Shown one piece after another: positions 5,744 to 7,560 of a stretch of DNA of 7,560 nt (positions are counted from its first letter, which is position 1; each line of letters begins with the position of its first letter). Made by a program: the position numbers and the translations under genes. Source of the DNA: Dehalococcoidia bacterium CG2_30_46_19. GTDB lineage: Bacteria > Chloroflexota > Dehalococcoidia > GIF9 > AB-539-J10. The stretch covers positions 1 through 7,560 of the forward strand of contig MNYD01000016.1 of assembly GCA_001872925.1 (NCBI GenBank). The letters are read 5' to 3'. The notes beneath the pieces are model-generated. The model saw only the letters and a list, made by a program, of their open reading frames with translations. It searched no databases and had not been told where the DNA came from.

Positions 5744-7264
5744 ATGAGCGAAAAGAAGTACGTAGTTACCATAGACCAGGGGACGACCGGCACAAGATGC
5801 ATGATATTTAGTAAGGATGGAAAGGTTATTTCGTCTGCCTATGAAGAACATCAGCAGCTCTATCCAAAACCCGGGTGGGTTGAGCATGACCCATTGGAAA
5901 TCTGGGAGAAAACGAAACGTGTGATAAAAAGTGCTTTGCTACCCAAAGAAATTAAACCCGGTGAAATAGCTGGCATAGGTATAACGAATCAGAGAGAGAC
6001 TACAATAATTTGGGACCCTCATACCAGTAAACCTTTATATAATGCATTGGTGTGGCAGGATACCAGAACACGTGAGATATGCCAGGCGATGACAGATAAA
6101 GGACTTGAAAAAGTCGTGAGAGATAAAACCGGGCTTGTTATAAACACATATTTCTCTGGACCAAAAATAAAATGGTTATTGGAGAACGTACCGGGGGTAA
6201 AGGAAAAAGCCAAGGGTGGCGACGCCATATTTGGCAACATAGATACATGGATAATCTGGAACCTGACCGGTGGACCTGATGGCGGCGCCCATATTACGGA
6301 TTACACCAATGCTTCAAGGACGATGCTAATGAATCTGAAAACTCTGGACTGGGATGATGAACTTTTGAATGAAATGAATATTCCCAGAGGGATGATACCC
6401 GATATCAGACCATCCAGTGACAAGAATATCTACGGTTATACCAAGAAAGAAGGGCCATTTGGCGCTGTAATCCCGGTATGTGGCGATCTTGGTGACCAGC
6501 AGGGGGCATTGTTTGGTCAAACGTGCTTTGAAATTGGTGAAACGAAAAATACCTATGGTACGGGTTGTTTTCTTGTGCAGAATACTGGAACGACGCCGGT
6601 GAAATCAAAGAGCGGCCTCCTCACTACGGTTGCTTACGGATTGGAAGAAGGTAAGGCAACCTATGCCCTGGAAGGTTCAATCGCCATAACCGGCGCAGCC
6701 ATCCAGTGGTTGCGCGACAATTTAGGCTTGATCAAAAGCGCTTCAGAAACGGAGAAAATTGCACAGTCTGTCGAAGACGCCGGGGGGATATACTTTGTCC
6801 CTGCTTTTTCCGGGTTATTTGCACCTTATTGGGATATGTATGCCAGAGGCGTTATCGTTGGTCTGACCAGATTTATAACAAAAGAACACATCGTGAGAGC
6901 GACTTTGGAATCCATTTGTTATCAGACAAAAGACGTAGTAAATGCCCTGTATGCGGATTCTGGCATTAAGCTCACCGCCTTGAAGGTCGATGGCGGTGCT
7001 AGTAAGAACAACTTTTTGATGCAGTTACAATCCGACATACTTGGTGTTACCTGCATGAGACCTCCAGTCGAAGAGACTTCGGCACTCGGTTCCGCTTATT
7101 GTGCGGGGCTTGCTACCGGGTTATGGGATAACCTGGATGAACTCAAGAAGAACTGGAGAATAGACAAAAAATTCGAGCCAGAATGGGATGAACAGAAAAG
7201 AGAGCAAGGATACAAAGGATGGCGGAAAGCCGTTGAGCGTACCAGAGATTGGCTCGATAGGTAA
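5744..7264 (+). CDS. glpK: glycerol kinase
   Basis: The 506-residue product phosphorylates glycerol with ATP to sn-glycerol 3-phosphate in the cytoplasm. The FGGY-kinase ATP-binding start DQGTTGTR is at residues 11-18. Glycerol-contact residues of the family are present: Arg84-Glu85 in NQRET, Trp104 in ALVWQDTRT, Tyr136, and Asp251-Gln252 in GDLGDQQ. NTYGTG (269-274) and VDGGASKNNF (415-424) are the expected C-terminal nucleotide motifs. Length is usual for the family (about 500). The loop at about 224-242 lacks the glycine-rich fructose-1,6-bisphosphate site of the E. coli enzyme and the phosphorylatable His of Gram-positive enzymes, so those controls are probably absent. I chose ATG 5744 over the in-frame GTG at 5738 because the protein then begins MSEKKYVV; no clear ribosome site supports either. 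It is followed after 5 nt by the dehydrogenase gene, so the two form an operon. Confidence 0.96.
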   Translation: MSEKKYVVTIDQGTTGTRCMIFSKDGKVISSAYEEHQQLYPKPGWVEHDPLEIWEKTKRVIKSALLPKEIKPGEIAGIGITNQRETTIIWDPHTSKPLYNALVWQDTRTREICQAMTDKGLEKVVRDKTGLVINTYFSGPKIKWLLENVPGVKEKAKGGDAIFGNIDTWIIWNLTGGPDGGAHITDYTNASRTMLMNLKTLDWDDELLNEMNIPRGMIPDIRPSSDKNIYGYTKKEGPFGAVIPVCGDLGDQQGALFGQTCFEIGETKNTYGTGCFLVQNTGTTPVKSKSGLLTTVAYGLEEGKATYALEGSIAITGAAIQWLRDNLGLIKSASETEKIAQSVEDAGGIYFVPAFSGLFAPYWDMYARGVIVGLTRFITKEHIVRATLESICYQTKDVVNALYADSGIKLTALKVDGGASKNNFLMQLQSDILGVTCMRPPVEETSALGSAYCAGLATGLWDNLDELKKNWRIDKKFEPEWDEQKREQGYKGWRKAVERTRDWLDR

Positions 7265-7269
7265 TAAGC

Positions 7270-7560
7270 ATGCAGGCAGATGTTGTAGTAATTGGCGCTG
7301 GCATTACCGGCGCCGCCGTGGCACGGGAATTGTCGAGATATGCTCTGGATATAATCTTGGTTGACAAAGAGGCTGACTTCTGCTTTGGTGCAAGCAAAGC
7401 AAATACCGGGACTATACATGCAGGATACAACGATATACCGGGAACGTTGAAATCGAGACTTTGTGTAACAGGTAATGCCTGGTATGAAAGACTCTCCAAT
7501 GAGTTAGGGGTCGAATTTGAACGCAATGGCTCCTTAGTCGTTGCATTAGATAATGGAGAT
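7270..7560 (+). CDS. FAD-dependent glycerol-3-phosphate dehydrogenase-like oxidoreductase (N-terminal part)
   Basis: Ninety-seven codons are present and the frame is still open at the right edge. The protein starts with a Rossmann FAD-binding strand and GAGITG (residues 9-14), ending in an acidic residue after the second strand (LVDKE). The stretch containing TIHAGYNDIPGTLKSRL is typical of the GlpA/GlpD group and of related 2-hydroxyglutarate oxidases. Such enzymes oxidise glycerol 3-phosphate to dihydroxyacetone phosphate and pass electrons to quinones or partner subunits. The ATG is 5 nt after the kinase stop with a weak AGGT site at 7259-7262, consistent with coupled translation. Pairing with glycerol kinase makes glycerol 3-phosphate the likely substrate. 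The C-terminal domains, which would show whether this is a GlpA-type anaerobic subunit with a [2Fe-2S] BFD domain, are outside the window. Confidence 0.88.
   Translation, partial: MQADVVVIGAGITGAAVARELSRYALDIILVDKEADFCFGASKANTGTIHAGYNDIPGTLKSRLCVTGNAWYERLSNELGVEFERNGSLVVALDNGD

Noticed and set aside
7096..7526. Two overlapping minus-strand frames of 107 and 127 residues.
   Set aside because: Both lie opposite the glycerol kinase end and the FAD enzyme start, whose motifs are unmistakable.
1..7560. CRISPR array, tRNA or rRNA genes, insertion sequences.
   Set aside because: No regularly spaced repeats, no cloverleaf or rRNA sequence, and no transposase-like frame were found on either strand.

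Overview
The window looks like a chromosomal segment from an anaerobic bacterium of moderate to low GC. A near-consensus sigma-70-type promoter (TTGACC, 18-nt spacer, TATAAT) and strong AGGAGG-type ribosome binding sites point to Bacteria. The oxygen-sensitive glycyl radical enzyme and its radical-SAM activase point to strict anaerobic life. I cannot assign a phylum from the sequence alone.

Layout from left to right. (1) At the left edge the first codons of a minus-strand gene are visible (start at 17). (2) Positions 18-417 are a non-coding divergent region with hairpins, an 11-nt direct repeat and a dispersed-repeat-like GCAATGAC element. (3) Positions 418-1299 (+) encode an alpha/beta hydrolase of the monoacylglycerol lipase type. 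(4) Converging on it is a tightly packed three-gene minus-strand operon, read from 5511 down to 1344: a glycyl radical enzyme, its activating enzyme, and a protein made of two split-barrel (pyridoxamine-phosphate-oxidase-like) repeats. (5) Positions 5512-5743 are a divergent control region with the operon promoter and a dyad that could bind a regulator. (6) On the plus strand follow glycerol kinase (5744-7264) and, 5 nt later, the start of an FAD-dependent glycerol-3-phosphate-dehydrogenase-like oxidoreductase that runs off the right edge.

How the genes may work together. The lipase-like hydrolase could release glycerol from acylglycerols, and glycerol kinase plus the FAD enzyme would take glycerol to dihydroxyacetone phosphate. 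The divergent glycyl radical enzyme has a dehydratase/eliminase-type Cys-x-Glu active-site motif, so a second route from glycerol or another polyol-like substrate is tempting. However, the residues that I recall as contacting glycerol in the known glycerol dehydratase do not appear to be kept, and no aldehyde or alcohol dehydrogenase or microcompartment gene is present. The substrate is therefore unassigned. The most interesting item is this glycyl radical enzyme / activase / duplicated split-barrel triad, which I do not recognise as a described system.
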